17,292 bases of DNA from Acidimicrobiia bacterium (GTDB lineage Bacteria > Actinomycetota > Acidimicrobiia > Acidimicrobiales > AC-14): the NCBI GenBank assembly GCA_019244985.1, contig JAFASB010000002.1:1-17292 (forward strand). The letters run 5' to 3'. Positions 12,021 to 17,292 of this stretch are shown piece after piece. The notes below the pieces were generated by a model that was not told where the DNA came from, ran no database searches, and worked only from the letters and a program-made list of their open reading frames with translations. Within the stretch, counting starts at the first letter, position 1, and every line of letters starts with the position of its first letter. The position numbers were made by a program, and so were the translations under genes.

Positions 12021-12388
12021 TGGGCTGGTTCAGCTCGGATCATCCGGGACACGAGGGCTACGTCGTCGGCCTCGTCCCGAGAAGCGAATGGGCCTGGCGC
12101 GAGTTGACGACCGGCGACGACGGCGAGCACCCGCTGCGCATGATCGCCGTCGGGTGCGACTGCGGCTGGCGTTCGCCTCGCCTTTACGCCCCGCCGGGCA
12201 CGAGGTGGTCGCCGTACATCGTCGATCTGCCGACGAAGACCGACGATGAGCGCGCTTACCGGATCTGGTGGCACGGGCACATCGAGAACGCCGGCGAGGT
12301 CGAGCCCGCGCCGACGCTGCGCGAGGAGGCCGACCGGATCCACGAGGTCGCGTACCCGTTGGCCGAGCGCATGGCGGTGCGCCGATGA
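12020..12388 (+). CDS. Hypothetical Trp-rich protein
   Basis: 122 residues from ATG 12020 (TGATG overlap). It is rich in Trp, His and acidic residues, with VGCDCGWRSPRLYAP in the middle (a Cys-x-Cys pair) and YRIWWHGHIENAG later. The C-terminal 30 residues are helical (LREEADRIHEVAYPLAERM). It resembles small phage proteins of unknown function that carry a CGWRS motif, a loose resemblance only. Ends in an ATGA overlap. Confidence 0.6.
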   Translation: MGWFSSDHPGHEGYVVGLVPRSEWAWRELTTGDDGEHPLRMIAVGCDCGWRSPRLYAPPGTRWSPYIVDLPTKTDDERAYRIWWHGHIENAGEVEPAPTLREEADRIHEVAYPLAERMAVRR

Positions 12389-12669
12389 AGCGGCGGACGA
12401 ATAACGGCGCGGCCGCGTCCCGGCCGTCCGCTTGGGTCCCGCCGGTCGGTACCGCTGAGGCGCCGCAGCTGCCGGCCACGGCGCTGCGCTACGCCGTCGT
12501 CGTCTCGCGGTTCAAGGAAGGGTGGTCGCTGCCGGCCTGGCCGCCTATGGCGGTCTACCTGTTCACGTCCGAGGACCAGGCAAGCAAGTACGGGAACCGC
12601 ATCACCAGCGGTGACGCGTGGGCGGTGGTCGAGCTGTCGGCGCTCGTCGACGGGAAGGTGCCGCGGTGA
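12385..12669 (+). CDS. Hypothetical small protein
   Basis: 94 residues from ATG 12385 (ATGA overlap with the previous stop). A basic, Ala/Pro N-terminus of about 30 residues precedes a compact domain with strands and helices (ALRYAVVVSRFKEGW, MAVYLFTSEDQASKYGNRI, AWAVVELSALVDG). No Cys clusters or membrane segments. Ends in a GTGA overlap. Function unknown. Confidence 0.6.
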   Translation: MKRRTNNGAAASRPSAWVPPVGTAEAPQLPATALRYAVVVSRFKEGWSLPAWPPMAVYLFTSEDQASKYGNRITSGDAWAVVELSALVDGKVPR

Positions 12670-12959
12670 CGGCCGCCGAGGTGGCGAAGGTGGCTCGGCT
12701 TCTCGATTACATCGAGGCCTGGGATAAGAAGGCGAGCGAGCACCCGGGCGATCACGTCTTCGCCGTCGGGATCTACGAGGGCATGATGCAGCACGTCCGG
12801 ATCGAGCTGCAGAAGCTCATCGGGGCGTCGCCGCTGGTCCGCATGTTTGGCGCCCGAGCGGTCGCCGGCACGCACCGCGACTGCGGCGGCAGCCTGATCC
12901 CGTCGGCCGGTGGTGTCCTCTGGTGCGAGCGCTGCGGCGCCACAGAGGCGGCGTCATGA
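12666..12959 (+). CDS. Helical protein with C-terminal zinc-ribbon half
   Basis: 97 residues from GTG 12666 (GTGA overlap). Residues 1-55 are helical (EVAKVARLLDYIEAWDKKASEH, MMQHVRIELQKLIG). The end carries HRDCGGSLIPSAGGVLWCERCGATE, where Cys and Cys-x2-Cys form most of a zinc ribbon. The ribbon resembles short ribbons of phage replication and transcription accessories. Ends in an ATGA overlap. No specific function assigned. Confidence 0.6.
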   Translation: MTAAEVAKVARLLDYIEAWDKKASEHPGDHVFAVGIYEGMMQHVRIELQKLIGASPLVRMFGARAVAGTHRDCGGSLIPSAGGVLWCERCGATEAAS

Positions 12960-13177
12960 GCCTCGACATCGAGGTGACTCCCCCCCCCCGGATGGCGCCC
13001 GTCACCTGCTCGATCTGCGGCCAGCTCTGCCGCGACATCCGATGGCACTGCCGGGCCTGCAAGGACGACGGCATGGGTCGGCTGCGCGTCTGTTCGACCG
13101 GGTGCATGGCGCTTCACGGCGCGCGGCACTTCACCACCGAACGGCCGCCGGCGGCGCCCGAGGACGGCGACCTATGA
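12956..13177 (+). CDS. Small zinc-finger protein with a C10 tract in its gene
   Basis: 73 residues from ATG 12956 (ATGA overlap). It has CSICGQLC, WHCRACKDDG and CSTGCMALHGARHF, a dense set of seven Cys and several His that could hold two zinc ions, as in TRASH- or ZZ-like folds. A run of ten C (12980-12989) encodes three prolines and part of an Arg near the start; a slip there would abolish the protein. Ends in an ATGA overlap. Confidence 0.6.
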   Translation: MSLDIEVTPPPRMAPVTCSICGQLCRDIRWHCRACKDDGMGRLRVCSTGCMALHGARHFTTERPPAAPEDGDL

Positions 13178-13407
13178 CGCCCACGACGCTTACCGAGATC
13201 GTCGCCCGCGGGGATCTGTTCGGGTACCTGCCCGAGCCACCGCCGTCCCCATCGGCTATCGCCGTCGACCGCGAGCTCTGCGAGGCGCTCGTCTGCCAGC
13301 ATTGCGGGCACCGAGGCCTGTCCTACGAGCCGTTCGTGCGGCATTCCACGGGCAGCTACCGCGTCTTTGCGGTCTGCCCGAGCTGCGCCGCGACGGTCGA
13401 GGTCTAG
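13174..13407 (+). CDS. Small zinc-ribbon protein
   Basis: 77 residues from ATG 13174 (ATGA overlap). The N-terminal half is a helical and Pro-rich segment. The C-terminal half is a zinc ribbon, VCQHCGHRG and VCPSCAATVEV, with the two Cys pairs about 30 residues apart and strand-forming residues between (YRVFAV). Ends at TAG, 2 bases before the next possible start. Confidence 0.6.
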   Translation: MTPTTLTEIVARGDLFGYLPEPPPSPSAIAVDRELCEALVCQHCGHRGLSYEPFVRHSTGSYRVFAVCPSCAATVEV

Positions 13408-13409
13408 GC

Positions 13410-13649
13410 GTGGCGCGCTCACTCATGCCGCTGCCGTGCGAGCACCCACGGCGGCGCGCCGTCATGTCCTACGGCGATGAACCCATCGCCGAGCAGTGCA
13501 TCAGCTGCCTGCAGGTGCTGCCGCTCGTCTGCCCCAGGTGCGGCGAACACACCTCCGATCTCGCCCGCCACCAGAAGACCCGTCATCCCGCGCCGAGAGC
13601 GTTCAGCGCCGGCGCTGTCCTTCCATCACGAAAGAAGAGTTCTCGATGA
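13410..13649 (+). CDS. Small C2H2-like zinc-finger protein
   Basis: 79 residues from GTG 13410; ATG 13425 is an alternative start. Two Cys pairs are present, EQCISCLQV and VCPRCGEHTS, the second followed by LARHQKTRH. CPRC followed nine residues later by His-x4-His gives a short C2H2-like finger, which is unusual in bacteria. The basic tail (SRKKSSR) could aid nucleic-acid binding. The stop overlaps the next ATG (ATGA). Confidence 0.55.
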   Translation: MARSLMPLPCEHPRRRAVMSYGDEPIAEQCISCLQVLPLVCPRCGEHTSDLARHQKTRHPAPRAFSAGAVLPSRKKSSR

Positions 13650-14050
13650 AGATCTACATCGCAGCCCGGTACGACCGGCGCGCGGAGATGGCGGTAGTCG
13701 CCGGCTTCCTGCGCGCCCATGGCCACCAGATCACGTCACGGTGGCTCGACGAATCGCACGCGATGCTCGACGACGAGGTCGCAGCCATGGTCGACCTGGC
13801 CGACCTCGAGGGCGCTGACTGCCTCGTGTCGTTCACCGAGACGCCGGTCGAGCGCGCGCCGTGGGCCGCCCGCGGCGCGCGTCATGTCGAATTCGGCGTC
13901 GCCCTGAAGTCGGGGAAGCGGCTCGTCGTCTGCGGCCCCCGCGAGAACATCTTTCACCACCTGGTCAAAGTCGAGGTGGTGCGCAACGAGGACGAGCTCG
14001 TCGCGCTGCTCAAGCGGCCGGCCGTGTCGCCGACGCCGGGGGAGCTCTAG
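13646..14050 (+). CDS. Nucleoside 2-deoxyribosyltransferase-like enzyme
   Basis: 134 residues from ATG 13646 (ATGA overlap). A Rossmann-like start (KIYIAARYDRRAEM), GHQITSRWLDE, ADCLVSFTE and then ARHVEFGVALKSGKRLVVCGPRENIFHHL match the nucleoside 2-deoxyribosyltransferase family; HVEFG contains the expected catalytic Glu. Family members swap bases between deoxynucleosides or hydrolyse nucleotides, acting in the cytosol. Phage versions are thought to alter nucleotide pools or act on base-modified precursors. Sitting just before the replication gene fits a nucleotide-supply role, which is inference. Confidence 0.75.
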   Translation: MKIYIAARYDRRAEMAVVAGFLRAHGHQITSRWLDESHAMLDDEVAAMVDLADLEGADCLVSFTETPVERAPWAARGARHVEFGVALKSGKRLVVCGPRENIFHHLVKVEVVRNEDELVALLKRPAVSPTPGEL

Positions 14051-14055
14051 GGCCC

Positions 14056-15228
14056 ATGCCCCGTCGCAGGTCGCTCCGCCTCGACTATTTCCTCGACGAA
14101 CGGGTGCTCGCCCTCGAGCCGCTCGAGCGGCTCTTGTTCCTGGGCATGTTCACCCTCGCGGATAGGTCCGGCCGCCTCGAAGACCGACCCACTCAGATCC
14201 AAATTCAGGTCCTGCCCCTCGGGGATCGATCCCTCCGAACAGGTGATCGATCCCCTCTCCCGAGTGATCGATCCCCTCGACGAGGTGATCGATCAGGTGA
14301 TCGATCAGTTGGCGCAGGGATCGATCCCGACGTCGCCATTGACCACATGCAAGAGGTCGGCCTCGTCTGCCGGTACTCATCGGCCGGGAAAAAGCTCATC
14401 CAGATCACCGCGTTCTGGGACCCGCAGCAGTGGGGGCGTGACGAGAGGTGCCATGGCAAGAACGCGGTCTACCCCCCCCCTGGGGTGATCACCCCCCCTG
14501 CAGCAGATCCGCAGCCGCTGCGTGCGGCCGACGCATGGGGCGTGGGGAGTGGAGAAAGATCAGATCCCCCCCAAGCCCCCCCTTCGGGGGGGGATTCGGG
14601 ATCGCCTGCGGCTGGGGAGGAAGATCCCGAACCGGAGGGCGCCGATGCAGGCCTTTGCAGCCGATGCCCGCCTGCGGGGCGATGCGTCCGCTGCGGGCGC
14701 CAGTGGCCCGCGATCACGCCGACCTCGCCTCCGGATAGCGACGACGCGCGCCCGTACGGGACCACCCCCGGCTTCTCGCGGTTCTGGGAAGCGCTGCCGC
14801 GTCACCTCCGCCAAGCGAAGGCGAAGACCTGGGACACGTGGCAGCGGAAGCAGCTCGAAGACAAAACCGCGCTGCAGGAACGGATCCAGCGCGCCCTGAA
14901 AGTGCAGCGCGCCGACCGCGCTTGGCTGGCCCGCAACGACCGGATGACGGCTCGCAGTTACCTCGCGAGTGCGCGATGGGAGGACGTCGAATTTCCCGCG
15001 CACCGGCCGCAGCTGGCGCTCGTGCCGGCCGTTCCGGCGGCGCCGGAATACGAGCAGAGCGCCGCGAGCCAGGCCGCCCTCGCGGAAGACTGGCGGCAAT
15101 ACTTTGGGGACGCACCGATGCCGACAACGCCCGACGGTTCCACCGATTGGAGCGAAGCTATGGCGAAGGTGATGCACGCCGGTCGCGGCTCGCGCGCCGG
15201 CAACGACGCGCCACCGGAGGCCGGATGA
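14056..15228 (+). CDS. Phage replisome organiser / replication initiation protein with internal iterons
   Basis: 390 residues from ATG 14056. The N-terminal domain (about 6-50, DYFLDERVLALEPLERLLFLGMFTLADRSG) and the later HMQEVGLVCRY and LIQITAFWDPQQW match the winged-helix start of phage replisome organisers. Between them lies a repeat region (about 56-85, units DRS) encoded by GATCGATC iterons. The middle is Pro/Gly-rich, with a Cys cluster (CSRCPPAGRCVRCG). The C-terminal GFSRFWEALPRHLRQAKAKTW through ARSYLASARWED is typical of O-like helicase-loading proteins. It would bind the iterons and load a host helicase, as lambda O does (inference). Confidence 0.75.
   Translation: MPRRRSLRLDYFLDERVLALEPLERLLFLGMFTLADRSGRLEDRPTQIQIQVLPLGDRSLRTGDRSPLPSDRSPRRGDRSGDRSVGAGIDPDVAIDHMQEVGLVCRYSSAGKKLIQITAFWDPQQWGRDERCHGKNAVYPPPGVITPPAADPQPLRAADAWGVGSGERSDPPQAPPSGGDSGSPAAGEEDPEPEGADAGLCSRCPPAGRCVRCGRQWPAITPTSPPDSDDARPYGTTPGFSRFWEALPRHLRQAKAKTWDTWQRKQLEDKTALQERIQRALKVQRADRAWLARNDRMTARSYLASARWEDVEFPAHRPQLALVPAVPAAPEYEQSAASQAALAEDWRQYFGDAPMPTTPDGSTDWSEAMAKVMHAGRGSRAGNDAPPEAG
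14224..14326. repeat. ori: Six GATCGATC iterons, probable origin of replication
   Basis: Exact GATCGATC begins at 14224, 14245, 14266, 14287, 14299 and 14319. The first four are exactly 21 bases apart (about two helical turns) and the next gaps are 12 and 20. Four copies read GTGATCGATC. The first five are read in frame as Asp-Arg-Ser, but the sixth falls in another frame (Ile-Asp), so the DNA word, not the peptide, is what is kept. Iterons inside the initiator gene match the lambdoid origin plan. Confidence 0.7.
14482..14495. repeat. Perfect 14-bp palindrome GGGGTGATCACCCC
   Basis: Lies 156 bases after the last iteron, inside the same gene, and shares the GTGATC core with the iterons. It is flanked by runs of nine and seven C. 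It may be part of the origin or a regulator site; the link is inference. Confidence 0.5.
14576..14593 (+). repeat. C7-TTCG-G7 hairpin in coding sequence
   Basis: Seven C, then TTCG, then seven G form a perfect stem closed by the exceptionally stable C(UUCG)G tetraloop. No T run follows and it lies within the replisome-organiser frame, in the Pro/Gly-rich middle. It could slow ribosomes or polymerase, or fold on single-stranded DNA at the origin (inference). Confidence 0.5.
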
Positions 15229-15527
15229 TCGCCCCGCGTTGGCGTCGTGGCGACAAGCTGTGGCTCGTCGGCGGGACGGTGCTGGTCGGCCCGTTCACGT
15301 TCGTGCAGCGCGCGCGACCCGACCCACTCGAGCCCGGCCGCGATCTCGCGACGCTGCGAAATCCACGCGGCGAGACGGGCCGCTACTCGATCGCAATGTT
15401 CCTGAGCCACGCCGACGCGCTCGAAAAGCTACGTCGACGCCGCTGGCTGCGGCGGCGGCCGCGCGCCGCTCAGCGACGGCAAACCGCGAATCCCGTTGCA
15501 AGAGCGCGGCGACGTGTGTCGAAATGA
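15225..15527 (+). CDS. Hypothetical basic protein
   Basis: 100 residues from ATG 15225 (ATGA overlap with the replication gene). The first 65 residues form a compact beta-rich domain (KLWLVGGTVLVGPFTFVQRA, GRYSIAMFLSHADALEKL). The last 35 residues are extremely Arg-rich (RRRRWLRRRPRAAQRRQ), suggesting nucleic-acid contact. Ends in an ATGA overlap. Function unknown. Confidence 0.6.
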   Translation: MIAPRWRRGDKLWLVGGTVLVGPFTFVQRARPDPLEPGRDLATLRNPRGETGRYSIAMFLSHADALEKLRRRRWLRRRPRAAQRRQTANPVARARRRVSK

Positions 15528-15799
15528 TCGCGATGGCGACCGGCTCGAGCGTTCGCAAGCGTCTCATCGGGACGTACCGCGTCACGCTCACCCACGAGGA
15601 GTCGGGCGCCGTCGCCTTCGAGCGCGGCGGGATCTCGGCGTCGGTGGTCGAGCAGCTCGCGCAGCTGCTCATGCAGATCGCACCGCTCGCGATCGCCGCG
15701 CGGGGCGCGCAGCAGGCGTGGCAGGGGATGCAGGGCGCGCTGACAGGCCTGGCGCAGCTGCAGGGCGGATCGAGCGCAACCCGGAGGACGCGGCGCTGA
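15524..15799 (+). CDS. Hypothetical small protein, weakly hydrophobic helix
   Basis: 91 residues from ATG 15524 (ATGA overlap). An N-terminal strand region (KRLIGTYRVTLTHEESGAVAFERGG) is followed by a long amphipathic helix (VVEQLAQLLMQIAPLAIAARGAQQAWQGMQGAL) and an Arg-rich end. The helix is too polar for a confident membrane span. Ends in a TGATG overlap with the next gene. Function unknown. Confidence 0.55.
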   Translation: MIAMATGSSVRKRLIGTYRVTLTHEESGAVAFERGGISASVVEQLAQLLMQIAPLAIAARGAQQAWQGMQGALTGLAQLQGGSSATRRTRR

Positions 15800-15990
15800 T
15801 GGGCCTGTCCCTCGGCCGCAAACGGTCCGACGACTCGCCGGCGGCGGCGCTGTACGAGCGGCTGGCCGAGGAGATCAACGCGCTCTCCGCCGCCGAGCAG
15901 CTCGCGCTCGTGCGCGCGTTCCAGCACGGAACGCCGTGGACCAAGCTGCTGCCGCGCCTTCGGGCCGTCTTCGACGCGGTGGTCGAGTGA
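15799..15990 (+). CDS. Hypothetical helical protein, 63 residues
   Basis: From ATG 15799 (TGATG overlap), ending at TGA 15988-15990. It is almost all helix (ALYERLAEEINALSAAEQLALVRAF, WTKLLPRLRAVFDAVVE), with a basic N-terminus. It is the last gene of the unbroken overlapping series that began at 11769; a 76-base gap follows. Function unknown. Confidence 0.55.
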   Translation: MGLSLGRKRSDDSPAAALYERLAEEINALSAAEQLALVRAFQHGTPWTKLLPRLRAVFDAVVE

Positions 15991-16066
15991 TCGGCAACCG
16001 CGTACCGAATCGACCACCGGCTCGGGCCTGTACCGATCGCCGTCCGTGTACCCTGTTCGGAGCATC
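15991..16066 (+). promoter_or_regulatory. Gap with related GTACC motifs before the coiled-coil gene
   Basis: The only sizeable gap in the right half. It holds GTACCGAATCG, GTACCGATCG and GTACCC at about 25-base steps, and GGAG 5 bases before the ATG at 16067. The motifs may be binding sites for an activator that opens a new transcription unit; no standard promoter is clear. Confidence 0.35.
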
Positions 16067-17263
16067 ATGGCGCGCACCAAACGCACGATCCCGGTAGAGC
16101 TGAACGTGACCACGCCCGACGCCGGCGACGGCGAGGAGGGCGCGCACGAGTCGGTGCGCAGCTCGCCGTTCTTCGCCAATGCCGGCGACGTCGAGGAGAT
16201 CCTCGACCACATCGTGATCTCCCGCGAGAAGCCCATCCGCGAGGGGCAGCTCGGGACGCTGCCACCTGACGCCAGCGAGGAGGACATCCGCGAGATCTAC
16301 GGCGGCGGCACGTTCCGGCTGATCGGGCGCACGGAGCGCAAAAAGCCGATCAAGGGCGCGTTCACGACGGTGGACCTGGCCGGCGATCCGATCTTCACGA
16401 ACGACATGTCTCGCCGACGGTGGGAGACCATCAAGCGCCAGCAGCTCGGGGAGGAGCCGAAGGCGCCCCTCGAGCGGCCGGTGGCGGATGACGCCGCGGC
16501 CGACGCGAAGCACCGTCGCGAGCTCGAGCGCATCCGCGCCGAGATCGAAGCCAAAGAGGCGATCGACGAGCGGCGGCGCGCGCGCGAGCGGGCGGACCGG
16601 GAGGCCGAGCGGATCCGCCTGGCCGAGGAGCGCAAAGCCGAGCGGGAGGAGCGGGACGCCGCCGAGGAGCGCCGCCGCGAGCGCGAGCGGGAGGAGCGTC
16701 GCGCGGAGGCGGCCGAGCGCGCGGCCGCCGAGGAGCGCCGGTGGCGGGAGCAGCGCGAGGCCGATGATCGCCGCTGGAAGACCGAGCTCGACGAGCGCCG
16801 GCTCGAGCGCGAGCAACGCCAGGACCCGACCGAGCTGATGCTGAAAGGCATTCAGATCGCGATGTCGCTCGGCGGGGGCGGCGGCGGGCCCGAGGACCCG
16901 GTGGCCGCGTTCGTGAACAAGGGCCCCGAGATCCTGGCCGGCCTCAAAGACCTCGCGATCACCGCTGGCGCCGGCGGCGCCCGCCCGAAGGCCAACCCGG
17001 CGCCGCGCGCCGCCGCCAGCGAGAAAATCGAGATCGAGGGCCCGCTCGCCGACCAGGTCCGTCGCGTCGCCGCGTCGCTGCAGCGCGCCGGCAAAAACCC
17101 GGAACAGGCGATCTCGCAGGCGATGGCGAAGGCGCTGGCCGAGGTCGCCCCGAAGAAGGCAGCCGGCGCGCTGCCGCCAAAGGCACCAACGGCGGCCACC
17201 CCAAGGGCGCGCGCGGCGCGCCGGCCGCCCGTCGGGAAAAGACTTCGCAAAGGGGGCGCGTAG
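16067..17263 (+). CDS. 398-residue coiled-coil protein, possible structural or scaffold protein
   Basis: Starts at ATG 16067 with GGAG close by; an ATG-like start upstream at 16046 lacks a ribosome site. Residues 1-75 are acidic. About 78-125 forms a small beta-rich domain (GGGTFRLIGRTERKK, AFTTVDLAGDPIF). About 143-252 is an extreme Glu/Arg coiled coil (EERRREREREERRAEAAE). A Gly linker and a hydrophobic helical stretch (about 254-325) follow, and the Ala/Lys/Arg-rich tail could touch DNA or membrane. No enzyme motif is present. The coil suggests an elongated or scaffold role; the gene begins a new unit that may lead into the virion module. Confidence 0.7.
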   Translation: MARTKRTIPVELNVTTPDAGDGEEGAHESVRSSPFFANAGDVEEILDHIVISREKPIREGQLGTLPPDASEEDIREIYGGGTFRLIGRTERKKPIKGAFTTVDLAGDPIFTNDMSRRRWETIKRQQLGEEPKAPLERPVADDAAADAKHRRELERIRAEIEAKEAIDERRRARERADREAERIRLAEERKAEREERDAAEERRREREREERRAEAAERAAAEERRWREQREADDRRWKTELDERRLEREQRQDPTELMLKGIQIAMSLGGGGGGPEDPVAAFVNKGPEILAGLKDLAITAGAGGARPKANPAPRAAASEKIEIEGPLADQVRRVAASLQRAGKNPEQAISQAMAKALAEVAPKKAAGALPPKAPTAATPRARAARRPPVGKRLRKGGA

Positions 17264-17292
17264 CATCACGGACGCGAGTGCTGTTCCCGAGG

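Noticed and set aside
14224..14326. CRISPR array or simple protein tandem repeat
   Set aside because: Repeats are 8-10 bases with short irregular spacers and lie inside a gene; a pure peptide repeat is unlikely because the sixth copy is out of frame.
14576..14593. Intrinsic terminator
   Set aside because: The hairpin is strong but has no T run after it and lies in the middle of an intact coding frame.
15875..17269. 464-codon minus-strand frame opposite the coiled-coil gene
   Set aside because: It mirrors the Glu/Arg codon bias of the plus-strand coiled coil (Leu/Ala/Arg-rich), has no domain, and the plus frame has the ribosome site and domain structure.

Overview
This is a GC-rich window with tightly packed genes from a temperate bacteriophage, or a phage-like mobile element, most likely of a myxobacterium (Myxococcota). 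The host guess rests on three things: the very high GC content, a lipoprotein with an Asp/Ala-rich linker and a Cys-rich domain in the style of that phylum, and the lysine-tRNA segment used as an attachment site. Most neighbouring genes overlap by one or four bases (ATGA, GTGA, TTGA or TGATG), so whole blocks are probably co-transcribed and translationally coupled.

Layout. (1) 1-2915, plus strand: eight small genes. Most encode proteins with one or two membrane segments and basic tails, and one encodes a 118-residue beta-rich soluble protein. This looks like a virion module and fits a tailless, membrane-containing phage, but no capsid protein or packaging ATPase lies in the window. (2) 2782-3386, minus: two small unknown genes; the last one overlaps the virion module antiparallel. 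(3) 3521-4433, plus: a DUF4258 toxin and an MqsA/YgiT-like zinc-finger plus HTH antitoxin behind a palindromic operator. (4) 4442-9221, minus: a 13-gene operon with zinc-ribbon proteins, a beta-class DNA methyltransferase, a sigma-region-4-like regulator, a winged-helix-like protein, a serine recombinase, a one-TM peptide and two unknown proteins. (5) 9222-9539: a divergent control region with two hairpins. (6) 9540-11553, plus: tyrosine integrase, a lipoprotein coupled to it, and a small CxxC protein. (7) 11633-11690: a 3' tRNA-Lys(CTT) fragment bounded by an 8-bp inverted repeat, the probable attP. (8) 11769-15990, plus: a run of small zinc-ribbon proteins, a nucleoside 2-deoxyribosyltransferase-like enzyme, a replisome-organiser protein whose gene carries six GATCGATC iterons (probable origin), and three small genes. 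(9) 16067-17263: a 398-residue coiled-coil protein.

How it fits together. The integrase would recombine attP with a host tRNA-Lys gene. The lipoprotein is a good candidate for lysogenic conversion. The replisome organiser would act at iterons inside its own gene, as lambda O does. The minus-strand operon looks regulatory, and the methyltransferase could mark the GATC-rich origin. Phage-type genes lie on both sides of the tRNA fragment, so it is more likely attP of an unintegrated or circular genome than a prophage edge.
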